DNA of 48,253 nucleotides from an uncultured Bacteroides sp. (GCA_944322355.1 CALUOT010000014.1:1-48253), one strand, 5' to 3'; positions 27,357 to 35,480 are shown, counted from the stretch's first letter. Program-made: numbers and translations. Notes: generated from the letters alone by a model not told the origin.

Positions 27357-27902
27357 TCAGGGAATATGAATCAGTTTGTGAGTCTGAAGGCTCAGCCTCC
27401 ATCGGGGATGATGCATCACACAAGCTACCGTCTCTGCCGTATTCTGACACGAACAAGGTTGCAAGAAAAAATGAGTGGCAGGCAATTGTTCATAAGGAGC
27501 AAGTTCCTGCCCCTCATATACAACCTTGACTTCGTCCATACGACCTATTCTCAAAACACCACCCTGCTTGGGCGAACAAGTCACCCAGTCGATACCCAGA
27601 GGCAAAGGACGGGTGCCGTTCGTCTCGATACAAACATACTTACCGGCCCGGTGCAACCCGTCTATCAACTCCTCATCTATCCAAAGCGAAGGCTCTCCAC
27701 CGGTCAGGATAACCATGTGCGCCGGATACTTCACCACCTCTGCCAGAATCTGCTCATCCGACATCTCTACCCCTTCTTCGTGTAACGTATCGCAAAAAGA
27801 ACACTTCAAGTTGCAACCGGAGAAACGGATGAACACCGCCGGAGTACCCGTATGATACCCTTCACCCTGCAAGCTATAAAATATTTCGTTAATCTTTCTC
27901 AT
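27357..27902 (-). CDS. queE: 7-carboxy-7-deazaguanine synthase
   Basis: A radical-SAM enzyme of the queuosine pathway that rearranges 6-carboxytetrahydropterin to 7-carboxy-7-deazaguanine; 181 residues, a short form. The cluster motif is CxxxCxxC at Cys30, Cys34 and Cys37 (CNLKCSFC). The substrate-binding YSLQGEG lies at the N-terminus and the GGEPSL motif is present. It overlaps queD by 14 bp on the same strand, so the two are translationally coupled steps of one pathway. It converges on asnB with a 32-bp gap and no visible terminator. Confidence 0.95.
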   Translation of the reverse strand: MRKINEIFYSLQGEGYHTGTPAVFIRFSGCNLKCSFCDTLHEEGVEMSDEQILAEVVKYPAHMVILTGGEPSLWIDEELIDGLHRAGKYVCIETNGTRPLPLGIDWVTCSPKQGGVLRIGRMDEVKVVYEGQELAPYEQLPATHFFLQPCSCQNTAETVACVMHHPRWRLSLQTHKLIHIP

Positions 27903-28248
27903 AGATAGCCATGTTTCCCTCAGACTCTTGTACTTCCACCTTGAAGCAAGCAGGTATCTGCTCGCACACCCATCGGGCTATGTTCTCTGCCGTAGGATTG
28001 AAAGGCAATACTTCGTTCAGGTTCTGATGGTCGAGCCGGCCTTTCACGACTTGCTTGATGTGACTGAAATCGACAACCATACCATCGGCATTCAACTCAT
28101 GCGAACGGCAATAAACGGTGATTATCCAATTGTGACCGTGCAGATGCTCACACTTGCTGGGATAAGAAAGGCTCAGGCTATGGGAAGCCGACACCTCCAT
28201 ACGCTTAACAACTATATACATACGAATTTCATTATAAATCTTTTGCAT
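27889..28248 (-). CDS. queD: 6-carboxytetrahydropterin synthase
   Basis: Converts dihydroneopterin triphosphate to 6-carboxytetrahydropterin, the substrate of QueE; 119 residues. Zinc ligands are His23, His37 and His39 (ASHSL, HLHGHNW), and the catalytic Cys33 is in YPSKCEH. The glutamate of the C-terminal active site lies in VEVQESEG. I take ATG 28248 as the start because a Shine-Dalgarno-like GAGGTGA lies 7 nt upstream; ATG 28221 is the alternative. Confidence 0.95.
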   Translation of the reverse strand: MQKIYNEIRMYIVVKRMEVSASHSLSLSYPSKCEHLHGHNWIITVYCRSHELNADGMVVDFSHIKQVVKGRLDHQNLNEVLPFNPTAENIARWVCEQIPACFKVEVQESEGNMAIYEKD

Positions 28249-28271
28249 CTAATGTCACCTCAATGCGAGGG

Positions 28272-28279
28272 CAAAGTTA
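28272..28279 (-). promoter_or_regulatory. -7 box of queD-queE
   Basis: CAAAGTTA reads TAACTTTG on the minus strand (TAnnTTTG), 23 nt upstream of the queD start. It is back to back with the ybaN promoter. Confidence 0.45.
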
Positions 28280-28301
28280 TAAAATTCTTCGCTATTTTTC
28301 C

Positions 28302-28309
28302 TACTTTTG
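28302..28309 (+). promoter_or_regulatory. -7 box of the ybaN-like gene
   Basis: TACTTTTG fits TAnnTTTG and ends only 4 nt before the ATG at 28314. Transcription would begin at or next to the start codon. Confidence 0.5.
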
Positions 28310-28313
28310 CACC

Positions 28314-28709
28314 ATGAAACTCCTCTATACACTATCAGGAAGCATCGCATTAGCATTGGGAGTAACGGGCATCTTCGTACCGCTACTGCCCACTACCCCT
28401 TTTCTCTTACTGGCTGCTGCCCTTTATTTCCGTGGCTCACCCCGATTGTACGAATGGCTATTAAGCCGCAAACGATTAGGACCTTACATCCGGCAGTTCC
28501 GCGAGGACAAGGCCATCCCTCTGCGAGGCAAAGTCATCGCCGTGTCGAGCACTTGGCTTACCCTACTCTATGGCGTCTTCTTCCTTGTGCCTCAAGTAGG
28601 ACTTAAATTGCTCCTGATAGCCTTGGCCGGAGGAATCACTTACCACATTCTGTCGTTCAAGACATTGAAAGCAGGGAAAGATACAGGGAGTGAGGTGAAA
28701 GATGCGTGA
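28314..28709 (+). CDS. YbaN/DUF454-family inner-membrane protein
   Basis: 131 residues with the YbaN family pattern: a first TM helix reading GSIALALGVTGIFVPLLPTTPFLLLAAALYF, then SRKRLGPYIRQFREDKAIPLRGK, then two further hydrophobic segments. The function of the family is not established. The frame is open upstream to 28263, but the extension (MRGQSYKILRYF) runs through the -7 box and is unlikely. The last codons and stop lie inside a GGTGAAA-type repeat cluster, so the C-terminal tail (GSEVKDA) is probably repeat-derived. Confidence 0.85.
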   Translation: MKLLYTLSGSIALALGVTGIFVPLLPTTPFLLLAAALYFRGSPRLYEWLLSRKRLGPYIRQFREDKAIPLRGKVIAVSSTWLTLLYGVFFLVPQVGLKLLLIALAGGITYHILSFKTLKAGKDTGSEVKDA

Positions 28710-28775
28710 AAGGTGAATCTTTCACCACATATAGCTAATATTCAGCAAATTAAAGCCTGGTGAAAGCGTGAAGGC
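28694..28775. repeat. GGTGAAA / TTTCACC word cluster overlapping the ybaN stop
   Basis: GGTGAA occurs at 28694 and 28712 (18 bp apart) and again at 28759, followed by GCGTGAAGG. GGTGAATCTTTCACC (28712-28726) is a near-perfect palindrome. The same words and the same 18-bp step occur at 9207 and 9225. Confidence 0.65.
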
Positions 28776-28827
28776 ATATCACAGAAAAAAAAAAATAAAA
28801 AGGACTGGCAAAGAAGGGAATTCATCG

Positions 28828-28946
28828 CATTTGAGCACTTTAAATGAGCCCATCACTTTCATTAAATGTGCCGACCCATTACATTGAATGAAATGTAATG
28901 CGTGAAAGCAAAGTATGTTTTCCTCCTAAACATACTTTGCTTTCAC
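28828..28946. repeat. Row of palindromes ending in a 19-bp perfect hairpin
   Basis: CATTT-N9-AAATG (28828-28846), an imperfect CACTTTCATTAAATGTG (28854-28870) and CATTACATT-N6-AATGTAATG (28877-28900) follow each other at about 25-26 bp. Next is GTGAAAGCAAAGTATGTTT (28902-28920) with its exact inverse at 28928-28946 and a 7-nt loop TCCTCCT. No T run follows on either strand. Confidence 0.8.
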
Positions 28947-28970
28947 ACCGAAGATAGAATGTTTTAGAAA

Positions 28971-29597
28971 TCAATGATTTCCTTTATCAATAGCATGCCA
29001 TATCAACCAAGGTTCAATGAATAAATTTATAAATACATGTGCCATAATGACAGGTAAGACATTACGACTTGCAATTACATAAACCAAAGCAAGCAGAAGC
29101 CCCAAAACAAAAGTAGACAAAGCAGAAACTATCCCCATACGTAAATTTCCTCCTAATAGCGTCCACGAAAAATGAACAACACCAAAAGCTACACCAGAGA
29201 TTACAATCTGCCAAACGTCATAAAGACCATTGGCATAAAGCCAATTCATCAACATTTGTCGAAATACCAACTCTTCTACTATCCCACTTGGAAAAGCGGC
29301 ATAGACACCAATCCACTTAAAACCACTTGCAAAATTAAACAAATTTTAACCGACTGTCGATACCATACGTGCCGTATAGACTATATAACTTATAGCCACA
29401 ACCCCAGCAAGAGCCCAAGCCCATGGGATATCCAACGCCGTTCGATTCAAACCTATATAATTCATAAAACCAACAGGACTGTTTATAAACCCAATGACTA
29501 CAAACACCATCATAAACGTCGACATGCCCCATAACAACCAACCGGCTTTGCGTTTCTGACATTGCTTGGTATGAATATGATTCCGTATATTTCCCAT
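28971..29597 (-). pseudogene. CPBP intramembrane metalloprotease gene interrupted by an in-frame stop
   Basis: The gene reads from ATG 29597 as a membrane protein (MGNIRNH..., TM segments FMMVFVVIGFI and ALAGVVAISYIVYTA) until TAA at 29346-29348. The same frame then continues, without any shift, as the catalytic half of a CPBP (Abi-like, CAAX-protease-related) protein. The family motifs are all present there: EELVFR, FGVVHFSW and HVFINLF. Without the stop the product would be about 208 residues, a normal CPBP length. It is third in an operon after a membrane protein and a winged-helix regulator, starting 5 bp after the latter. A single point mutation explains the break; restart at a TTG (29342) or later could still give the C-terminal part. 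Confidence 0.8.
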
Positions 29598-29602
29598 TCC
29601 TT

Positions 29603-29887
29603 TTACACTTTAATATAACTCTTCAAAGCCTCCACATATTCCTCAAAAGCATCCACACCCTGCGTTGTAATCCGGCAAGTGGTACAGGGCATCTTACCTT
29701 TGAAGCTCTTAGTTACTTCCACATACCCCGCTTTACTAAGCTTGTCTATCTGCACACTCAGGTTACCCGCCGTGGCACCAGTCTGCTGGCGAATGTAAAC
29801 AAAGTCGGCTTCTTCCACACTGAGTAGCAAAGACATAACAGCCAGACGGAGTTCGCTATGGAGTATAGGATTCAATGATTTAAACAT
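29603..29887 (-). CDS. Winged-helix transcriptional regulator (HTH_27/MarR-ArsR-like)
   Basis: 94 residues of a single winged-helix domain: LHSELRLAVMSLLLSVEEADFVYIRQQTGATAGNLSVQIDKL gives the helix-turn-helix, and GYVEVTKSFKGKMPCTTCRITTQG gives the wing. Such small regulators usually repress their own operon. ATG 29887 is chosen because GAGGTG sits 6 nt upstream; a GTG three codons earlier is possible. Two cysteines (CTTC) in the wing are unusual for this type and might sense redox or metal. The upstream membrane-protein gene ends 10 bp before it. Confidence 0.85.
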   Translation of the reverse strand: MFKSLNPILHSELRLAVMSLLLSVEEADFVYIRQQTGATAGNLSVQIDKLSKAGYVEVTKSFKGKMPCTTCRITTQGVDAFEEYVEALKSYIKV

Positions 29888-29897
29888 AAATATCACC

Positions 29898-30509
29898 TCA
29901 CTTTCTTATCACTATACGCGAACGATTCAATAAATGCCCAGGGATAACCATGGAAATAAAAATGATAAGAGCAAAAACAATCAGCACATTATACGAAAAT
30001 CCGTCTGTCACCACCTGATAAAGCATCTGTATGCTCCATGCAAATCCGCAGGAAGATAATCCGGAAAACACCGTATACCGAATTACAATCCCCGTTAGCA
30101 AACTGGCCAATGAAATCAACATGGCACACAACGGTAAAATCATCTCGTAATAATGATAAGGAATTGCAATCAACGCTACACCACAACAAGCTATGCTTAC
30201 TATCTGCCACATTTGCCTTATCACGATGTCAGTATATCCTTTTGCCCACTGCTCATTGCTTCGTTTACGATAGAACAACCAATAAGAAAGCCCCCATCCT
30301 ATTACAGGCGCAACCCAAAAGCCCCACCAGCAAACCGGATTTTCCGTAACATACAAAGCCAACCATACACCCAATGTCACGACTATATTCACATATCCCC
30401 ACAGCAGAAACATGTTTCCATCCCCCGCATCAAGATTGCGTCGCGTATTTTGAATCATCTGCGTTATCAACTCCAAACTCTCTTTTTCATTCAGCCTTCT
30501 TTCTTCCAT
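29898..30509 (-). CDS. Membrane protein of a regulator operon, function unknown
   Basis: 203 residues. A charged cytoplasmic N-terminus (MEERRLNEKESLELITQMIQNTRRNLDAGDGN) is followed by about six hydrophobic segments arranged in pairs. Start ATG 30509 removes an 18-residue extension that reads through the promoter-leader region. No enzymatic motif is seen. It belongs with the winged-helix regulator and the CPBP protease gene downstream. Similar operons in Bacteroidota pair a small regulator with membrane proteins, possibly for envelope sensing; that role is inferred. Confidence 0.7.
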   Translation of the reverse strand: MEERRLNEKESLELITQMIQNTRRNLDAGDGNMFLLWGYVNIVVTLGVWLALYVTENPVCWWGFWVAPVIGWGLSYWLFYRKRSNEQWAKGYTDIVIRQMWQIVSIACCGVALIAIPYHYYEMILPLCAMLISLASLLTGIVIRYTVFSGLSSCGFAWSIQMLYQVVTDGFSYNVLIVFALIIFISMVIPGHLLNRSRIVIRK

Positions 30510-30564
30510 AATCGTCAAATCTTTTAAAATGGTACAATAAATAAAATAAGTTCGAACTTGCATG

Positions 30565-30596
30565 CAAATATAAAGAAGTTTATTTTATAAACCAAA
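30565..30596 (-). promoter_or_regulatory. Promoter with internal palindrome for the membrane-protein/regulator operon
   Basis: Read on the minus strand, TTTG (30593-30596) and TATATTTG (30565-30572) are exactly 20 nt apart. The spacer contains the perfect 6-3-6 palindrome GTTTATTTTATAAAC (30578-30592), ideally placed for a dimeric repressor such as the encoded winged-helix protein. Confidence 0.7.
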
Positions 30597-30738
30597 CTAT
30601 TTAGCAGATTTATTTGGTGCAATCATTACCTACCCCTTTTTCTATATAATTATGGTATAATCCCGGACTTACTTCCCTCCCCTTCTCCTCTTCAAAGGAA
30701 AAATAACCCCTAAAAAACAACATTTTCTCAGAAAAATT

Positions 30739-30768
30739 TTTGTAATATCCAAGTAAATCGTATTTTTG
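30739..30768 (+). promoter_or_regulatory. Promoter of the coiled-coil / zapA unit
   Basis: TTTG (30739-30742) and TATTTTTG (30761-30768) are 18 nt apart. The predicted leader is about 15 nt before ATG 30789. Confidence 0.55.
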
Positions 30769-30788
30769 TGTACAATTTTGGTGTAGTA

Positions 30789-31082
30789 ATGACAGACGAA
30801 GAAAAAGAGCTATTGAGTACCTTTGAAGCAAGGCTGCGTCATTTAATCTATCTGCACGATGAATTAAGGCGCGAAAATGTGGAGTTGAAGCAATTGCTCA
30901 TACAGCAAGAGGAAGAATGCCAAAGGGTGCGAGAAGCTTACCAAACATTGGAGCGACACTACACTGACCTAAAAACAGCAACGACAATCAGCCTTAACGG
31001 CAGCGACGTAAAAGAGACGCAGCTGCGATTGTCAAAATTAGTGCGTGAAGTCGACAAATGCATCGCCTTGTTGAATGAATAA
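30789..31082 (+). CDS. Small coiled-coil protein upstream of zapA
   Basis: 97 residues, almost entirely helical and charged. The heptad-rich stretch runs from residue 5 to 65 (LLSTFEARLRHLIYLHDELRRENVELKQLL and onward), with a second helix at the C-terminus (RLSKLVREVDKCIALLNE). It has no signal or membrane segment. It sits 11 bp upstream of zapA and looks like a division-linked coiled coil comparable in style to ZapB, but sequence identity to ZapB cannot be claimed here. The frame extends seven codons further upstream through the promoter, which I discount. Confidence 0.65.
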   Translation: MTDEEKELLSTFEARLRHLIYLHDELRRENVELKQLLIQQEEECQRVREAYQTLERHYTDLKTATTISLNGSDVKETQLRLSKLVREVDKCIALLNE

Positions 31083-31093
31083 GAAGAAGATGT

Positions 31094-31393
31094 ATGAACG
31101 ATAAAATAAAGATAAACCTGCAAATGGGCGAAATCTCTTATCCCCTCACCATCGACCGCGATAGAGAGGAGATTATCAGGGAAGCTGCCAAACAGGTAGA
31201 TATCAGAGTGAATGCGTATCGGGGGTTTTACAAAGATGTGACCAACGAAGTGATTCTCGGAATGGTAGCTTTTCAGTTTGCGCTGGAAAGCCTGGAACTG
31301 GAAAAGCTTAATGACACGGCTCCCTATACCCATAAAATAAAAGAGCTGACAGACGTATTGGAAACCTATTTTAAAGAACAACGCCAAGCATAA
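31094..31393 (+). CDS. zapA: Cell division protein ZapA
   Basis: 99 residues. ZapA binds FtsZ filaments and stabilises the division ring. The N-terminal beta-hairpin domain (INLQMGEISYPLTIDRDREEIIREAAKQVDIRVNAYR) is typical, followed by the long dimerising helix (EVILGMVAFQFALESLELEKL). It lies between the coiled-coil gene and rny, an order I associate with Bacteroidales. Confidence 0.9.
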   Translation: MNDKIKINLQMGEISYPLTIDRDREEIIREAAKQVDIRVNAYRGFYKDVTNEVILGMVAFQFALESLELEKLNDTAPYTHKIKELTDVLETYFKEQRQA

Positions 31394-31499
31394 GCCAAGG
31401 GAATCCCATACGTCCAGCTTGACAAAATGAAGAAAGAGTTTACGCACTGTACGGATTCCTTTCCCATAAACAGGAAAAGGGATTTCGACAGTGCTTTTT
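31394..31499 (+). ncRNA. Structured RNA candidate between zapA and rny
   Basis: The region can adopt two exclusive folds. One is a long terminator-type hairpin closed by GCACTGT (31444-31450) / ACAGTGC (31488-31494). In the other, GGAATCCC (31400-31407) pairs with GGGATTTC (31479-31486), closing an 80-nt domain. The position downstream of zapA is where 6S RNA lies in Gammaproteobacteria. I cannot confirm a 6S identity; the region may simply be a leader or terminator. Confidence 0.35.
31444..31499 (+). terminator. Terminator-type hairpin after zapA
   Basis: Outer stem GCACTGT/ACAGTGC (7 bp) and inner stem around CCTTTCC/GGAAAAGG with one bulged A, followed directly by TTTTT. It would end the zapA transcript or a short RNA. 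Confidence 0.7.
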
Positions 31500-31526
31500 A
31501 TTTATACATATTTAAATATATAAAAG

Positions 31527-33065
31527 ATGACAGTAGTAACAATAGTAGCATCCATTGCCTGCTTCCTGATAGGAGGAGTTGCTTCGTATGCCTTCTTCAA
31601 ATACGGTTTGAAGAACAAGTACGACACCATCCTGAAAGATGCCGAAGCAGAAGCCGAAGTGATTAAGAAAAACAAGTTGCTGGAAGTAAAGGAAAAATTC
31701 CTGAACAAAAAAGCAGATCTGGAAAAAGAAGTTGCCGCACGTAACCAGAAAATACAACAAGCGGAAAACAAACTGAAGCAACGCGAACTGGTACTGAACC
31801 AACGCCAAGAGGAAATCCAACGCAAAAAGGTTGAAACGGAAGCCGTCAAAGAGAACTTGGAAGCTCAACTGGTGATTGTGGACAAAAAGAAAGAAGAATT
31901 GGAGCAACTGCAACGCCAGGAAATAGAAAAACTGGAAGCCATCTCAGGTCTGTCAGCAGAAGAAGCCAAGGAACGTATGGTAGAATCACTGAAAGAAGAA
32001 GCCAAAACACAAGCTCAGTCGTACATCAACGACATCATGGACGATGCCAAGATGACAGCCAACAAGGAAGCCAAACGCATTGTAATCCAAACCATTCAGC
32101 GGGTAGCGACCGAAACTGCCATCGAAAACTCCGTTACAGTATTCCACATCGAATCGGATGAAATCAAAGGACGAATCATCGGACGCGAAGGACGCAACAT
32201 ACGTGCCTTGGAAGCTGCTACGGGAGTGGAAATCGTGGTAGATGATACACCTGAAGCCATCGTTTTGTCAGCGTTCGACCCTGTACGCCGGGAAATAGCC
32301 CGTTTGGCCCTGCACCAACTGGTGACCGACGGACGTATCCACCCCGCACGTATCGAAGAAGTTGTAGCCAAAGTGCGCAAGCAAGTAGAAGAAGAAATCA
32401 TTGAGACCGGTAAGCGAACCACCATCGACTTAGGTATACACGGCTTACATCCCGAACTGATACGCATCATCGGTAAGATGAAATACCGTTCATCCTATGG
32501 GCAGAACCTGTTGCAACATGCCCGCGAAACGGCCAACTTGTGTGCCGTCATGGCATCGGAACTGGGACTGAACCCCAAGAAAGCCAAACGTGCCGGTTTG
32601 TTGCACGACATAGGCAAGGTGCCCGATGAAGAACCGGAACTGCCCCACGCACTTTACGGTATGAAGCTGGCGGAAAAATTCAAAGAGAAACCGGATATCT
32701 GCAACGCTATCGGCGCTCACCACGACGAAGTGGAAATGACCAGTTTGCTGGCTCCTATCGTACAGGTATGCGATGCCATTTCGGGTGCACGTCCGGGCGC
32801 ACGTCGTGAAATCGTAGAGGCCTACATCAAACGACTGAACGACTTGGAACAGTTAGCCATGTCTTATTCGGGTGTCACCAAGACATACGCTATCCAGGCC
32901 GGTCGCGAATTGCGTGTCATTGTCGGTGCAGACAAGATTGATGATAAGCAGACCGAAAACTTGTCGGGCGAGATTGCCAAGAAGATTCAGGACGAGATGA
33001 CTTACCCCGGCCAAGTGAAGATTACGGTTATTCGTGAAACCCGCGCAGTAAGTTACGCTAAATAA
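31527..33065 (+). CDS. rny: Ribonuclease Y
   Basis: A membrane-anchored endoribonuclease that starts mRNA decay; 512 residues. An N-terminal TM helix ([22 protein letters not shown]) is followed by a long coiled coil rich in Glu, Lys and Gln (about 30-195), a KH RNA-binding domain ([28 protein letters not shown]), and the HD phosphodiesterase domain with [12 protein letters not shown] near residue 360 and GAHHDE. The C-terminal domain ends [14 protein letters not shown]. It has its own terminator downstream. Confidence 0.97.
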   Translation: MTVVTIVASIACFLIGGVASYAFFKYGLKNKYDTILKDAEAEAEVIKKNKLLEVKEKFLNKKADLEKEVAARNQKIQQAENKLKQRELVLNQRQEEIQRKKVETEAVKENLEAQLVIVDKKKEELEQLQRQEIEKLEAISGLSAEEAKERMVESLKEEAKTQAQSYINDIMDDAKMTANKEAKRIVIQTIQRVATETAIENSVTVFHIESDEIKGRIIGREGRNIRALEAATGVEIVVDDTPEAIVLSAFDPVRREIARLALHQLVTDGRIHPARIEEVVAKVRKQVEEEIIETGKRTTIDLGIHGLHPELIRIIGKMKYRSSYGQNLLQHARETANLCAVMASELGLNPKKAKRAGLLHDIGKVPDEEPELPHALYGMKLAEKFKEKPDICNAIGAHHDEVEMTSLLAPIVQVCDAISGARPGARREIVEAYIKRLNDLEQLAMSYSGVTKTYAIQAGRELRVIVGADKIDDKQTENLSGEIAKKIQDEMTYPGQVKITVIRETRAVSYAK

Positions 33066-33088
33066 CAAACCATAGCTACTCTAAATCA

Positions 33089-33132
33089 AACGCAGAAGAT
33101 GTTTTTCTTTCCACGACATCTTCTGCGTTTTT
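33089..33132 (+). terminator. rny terminator
   Basis: The perfect 14-bp arms AACGCAGAAGATGT (33089-33102) and ACATCTTCTGCGTT (33116-33129) are followed by TTTT. Confidence 0.9.
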
Positions 33133-33153
33133 CCTTCTTAATATACATCCCGT

Positions 33154-33912
33154 ATGAAAACATATCGTTTTGAAGTTTGCGCCAATTCTGTAGAAAGTTG
33201 CCTGGCAGCACAAGCCGGAGGAGCCGACCGAGTAGAACTTTGCGCCGGCATCCCGGAAGGAGGGACAACCCCCTCTTACGGCGACATTGCATTAGCTCGT
33301 GAACTGCTCCAACAAACCCGTCTCCACATTATTATTCGTCCACGAGGAGGCGACTTCCTTTATTCTCGACTGGAGCAGCACATCATGTTGAAAGACATCG
33401 AGATTGCCCGCAATTTAGGAGCAGATGGCATTGTATTAGGATGCCTCACTCCGGACGGGCAAGTAGATAAAGCATCTATGAAACCACTTATAAAAGCAGC
33501 CCAAGGCCTATCAATTACCTTCCATCGGGCTTTTGACGTATGCAGAGACCCTTTTCAAGCATTGGAAGACATCATTCATTTAGGCTGCAACCGGATTCTC
33601 ACTTCCGGCCAACAAGCCAACGCTGAAATTGGTATTCCGTTGTTGAAAAGATTACAGCAAGTTGCAGACGGACGAATCACGTTATTGGCCGGATGCGGCA
33701 TCAATGAAAACAACATCGCTCATATAGCCCAAGAAACAGGCATTCATGAATTCCACTTCTCGGCCCGTGAAACCATAAACAGTTCGATGCAGTATCACAA
33801 CAAACAAGTGACTATGGGCGGCACCGTAAAAATCGAAGAATACAGTCGTCCACTAACAACCGAAAGGCGGGTAAGAAACACAATACAAGCCTTATTGCAC
33901 CCGACTTCTTGA
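33154..33912 (+). CDS. cutC: CutC family protein (copper homeostasis)
   Basis: 252 residues forming a TIM barrel of the CutC family. The signature opening FEVCANSVESCLAAQAGGADRVELCAG is clear, along with IRPRGGDFLYS, GADGIVLGCL and ITFHRAFDV. CutC has been linked to copper tolerance, although the direct copper role in bacteria is debated. It is transcribed alone between the rny terminator and a hairpin shared with panD. Confidence 0.92.
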   Translation: MKTYRFEVCANSVESCLAAQAGGADRVELCAGIPEGGTTPSYGDIALARELLQQTRLHIIIRPRGGDFLYSRLEQHIMLKDIEIARNLGADGIVLGCLTPDGQVDKASMKPLIKAAQGLSITFHRAFDVCRDPFQALEDIIHLGCNRILTSGQQANAEIGIPLLKRLQQVADGRITLLAGCGINENNIAHIAQETGIHEFHFSARETINSSMQYHNKQVTMGGTVKIEEYSRPLTTERRVRNTIQALLHPTS

Positions 33913-33933
33913 AAAGGAAATCTTTCAATACAA

Positions 33934-33963
33934 CAAAAAAGGGAAGAACCGCCGTCTTCCCTT
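33934..33963 (-). terminator. Terminator of panC-panD (also after cutC)
   Basis: AAGGGAAGA (33939-33947) pairs with TCTTCCCTT (33955-33963). On the minus strand the stem is followed by a T run (complement of AAAAAA). It may stop cutC transcription weakly as well. Confidence 0.75.
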
Positions 33964-34017
33964 ACTGACTTTCATAAATAAACACAAGCATGCTTACAGC
34001 ACGCACTACATTAACTT

Positions 34018-34371
34018 CTACTTAACAATCTGATTCGTTACCGGATCGGGGAAAACCACCGTCGGCTTAAAAGACTTGGCTTCCTCAAAATCCATCCAAG
34101 CATACGACATAATGATAACAATATCATCCGGCTGCACACGACGGGCTGCCGCACCATTCAAACAGATTTTTCCGGAACCACGTTCTCCTTTAATAATATA
34201 AGTTTCGAAACGTTCCCCGTTGTTGTTATCGGCAATGTAGACTTTCTCCCCGGCAATCATATTGGCGGCATCCATTAGGTCCTCGTCAATCGTGATGCTA
34301 CCCATATAGTTCAAGTTGGCCTCTGTTACACGGGCACAATGAATCTTGGACTTCAAAACTTCAATCATCAT
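34018..34371 (-). CDS. panD: Aspartate 1-decarboxylase
   Basis: Makes beta-alanine from aspartate for pantothenate synthesis; 117 residues. The proenzyme cleaves itself between Gly24 and Ser25 (NYMGSITID) to form the pyruvoyl group. [17 protein letters not shown] and [19 protein letters not shown] are family hallmarks. Start is either of two adjacent ATG codons (34371 or 34368). It follows panC by 21 bp, so beta-alanine production and its use by PanC are coupled in one operon. Confidence 0.96.
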   Translation of the reverse strand: MMIEVLKSKIHCARVTEANLNYMGSITIDEDLMDAANMIAGEKVYIADNNNGERFETYIIKGERGSGKICLNGAAARRVQPDDIVIIMSYAWMDFEEAKSFKPTVVFPDPVTNQIVK

Positions 34372-34392
34372 AAAGTTTCTCTAATTATGCAT

Positions 34393-35238
34393 TCAACACT
34401 TATACTTGATGTTATCAATCAAACGGACTTCCCCACAATATACGGTAATACAGCCTACCGCGTAAGTCGTATCCTTCCAATCGGCAATCGGCTGCAAAGT
34501 ATAACCATCTACAATTTCAAAATACTCCAGACGCAAACCCGGGACAGTAGCTATAGCCTCTTCCACCATTTTCTGCGTTTCAGCCACCGTATGCGAAGCA
34601 GCAAACGCTTGGCTCGCGAACAAAGTTTGCGAAATCTTCAATGCCTCTTGACGTTCTTCCGTCGACAAACGTGCATTACGGCTACTCAAAGCCAATCCGT
34701 CTGCTTCGCGCACAATCGGACAACCTACAATTTCGAGCGGAAAATGCATTTGACGAACCATCTCACGAATAATAGCCAACTGTTGAAAATCTTTTTCACC
34801 AAAATAAGCCCGATCAGGCTTCACCATATCGAAAAGCTTACTGACAATCTGACACACTCCATTAAAATGTCCCGGTCGATAAATACCTTCCATCACCGTA
34901 TCAAGCGGTGCGAAACTGAACTGACGCGTATCCGGCTCGGGATAGATCTCTTCAACAGAAGGAGCAAAAGCGAATGTAGCTCCATAAGCTTCAAGCAAAC
35001 GACAATCAGCCTCGAGAGTACGCGGATATTTCGCCAAATCGTTCTTGTCGTTAAACTGGGTAGGATTTACAAACACACTTACCACCGTCACATTGTTTTC
35101 GGCTACACAACGTTCCACCAATGAGGCATGCCCAGCGTGCAAAGCCCCCATGGTAGGTACTAAACCCACCGACTTGCCCTGGGCACGCAAAGCAGCCAAT
35201 TCAGCTCGCAAGTCGTTGACAGTATGTACTATTTTCAT
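34393..35238 (-). CDS. panC: Pantothenate synthetase
   Basis: Joins pantoate and beta-alanine using ATP; 281 residues. The nucleotide-binding region has [14 protein letters not shown] (HIGH-like HAGH) and the loop LSSRNARLS (KMSKS region). [18 protein letters not shown] is also typical. ATG 35238 gives the standard N-terminus [14 protein letters not shown]; the 16-codon upstream extension is unlikely. It forms a two-gene unit with panD. Confidence 0.96.
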   Translation of the reverse strand: MKIVHTVNDLRAELAALRAQGKSVGLVPTMGALHAGHASLVERCVAENNVTVVSVFVNPTQFNDKNDLAKYPRTLEADCRLLEAYGATFAFAPSVEEIYPEPDTRQFSFAPLDTVMEGIYRPGHFNGVCQIVSKLFDMVKPDRAYFGEKDFQQLAIIREMVRQMHFPLEIVGCPIVREADGLALSSRNARLSTEERQEALKISQTLFASQAFAASHTVAETQKMVEEAIATVPGLRLEYFEIVDGYTLQPIADWKDTTYAVGCITVYCGEVRLIDNIKYKC

Positions 35239-35425
35239 AACTTTTAAAGTTTGATTTATACAGGGTTGTTTCAAAAGCGGGTGCAAAATAAGCTATTATT
35301 TACCACATAACGAAAAAATATCTGCATTTTTGTGAATATGAATGTTTTTTCAGCCCCAAAAGTTCTAAAAAGCGGCACTGAGAAACAAGCACTTAACAAA
35401 TCATAAGGATTTATAGCGAACCCTA

Positions 35426-35457
35426 TTTGCCGTAATCCTCGTTTTTTTGTACCTTTG
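35426..35457 (+). promoter_or_regulatory. Promoter of the glycogen-synthase-like gene
   Basis: TTTG (35426-35429) and TACCTTTG (35450-35457) are exactly 20 nt apart, the best match to the Bacteroidota consensus in the window. The leader is about 17 nt before ATG 35481. Confidence 0.8.
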
Positions 35458-35480
35458 CAAAATAATTGAGAACATTGATT

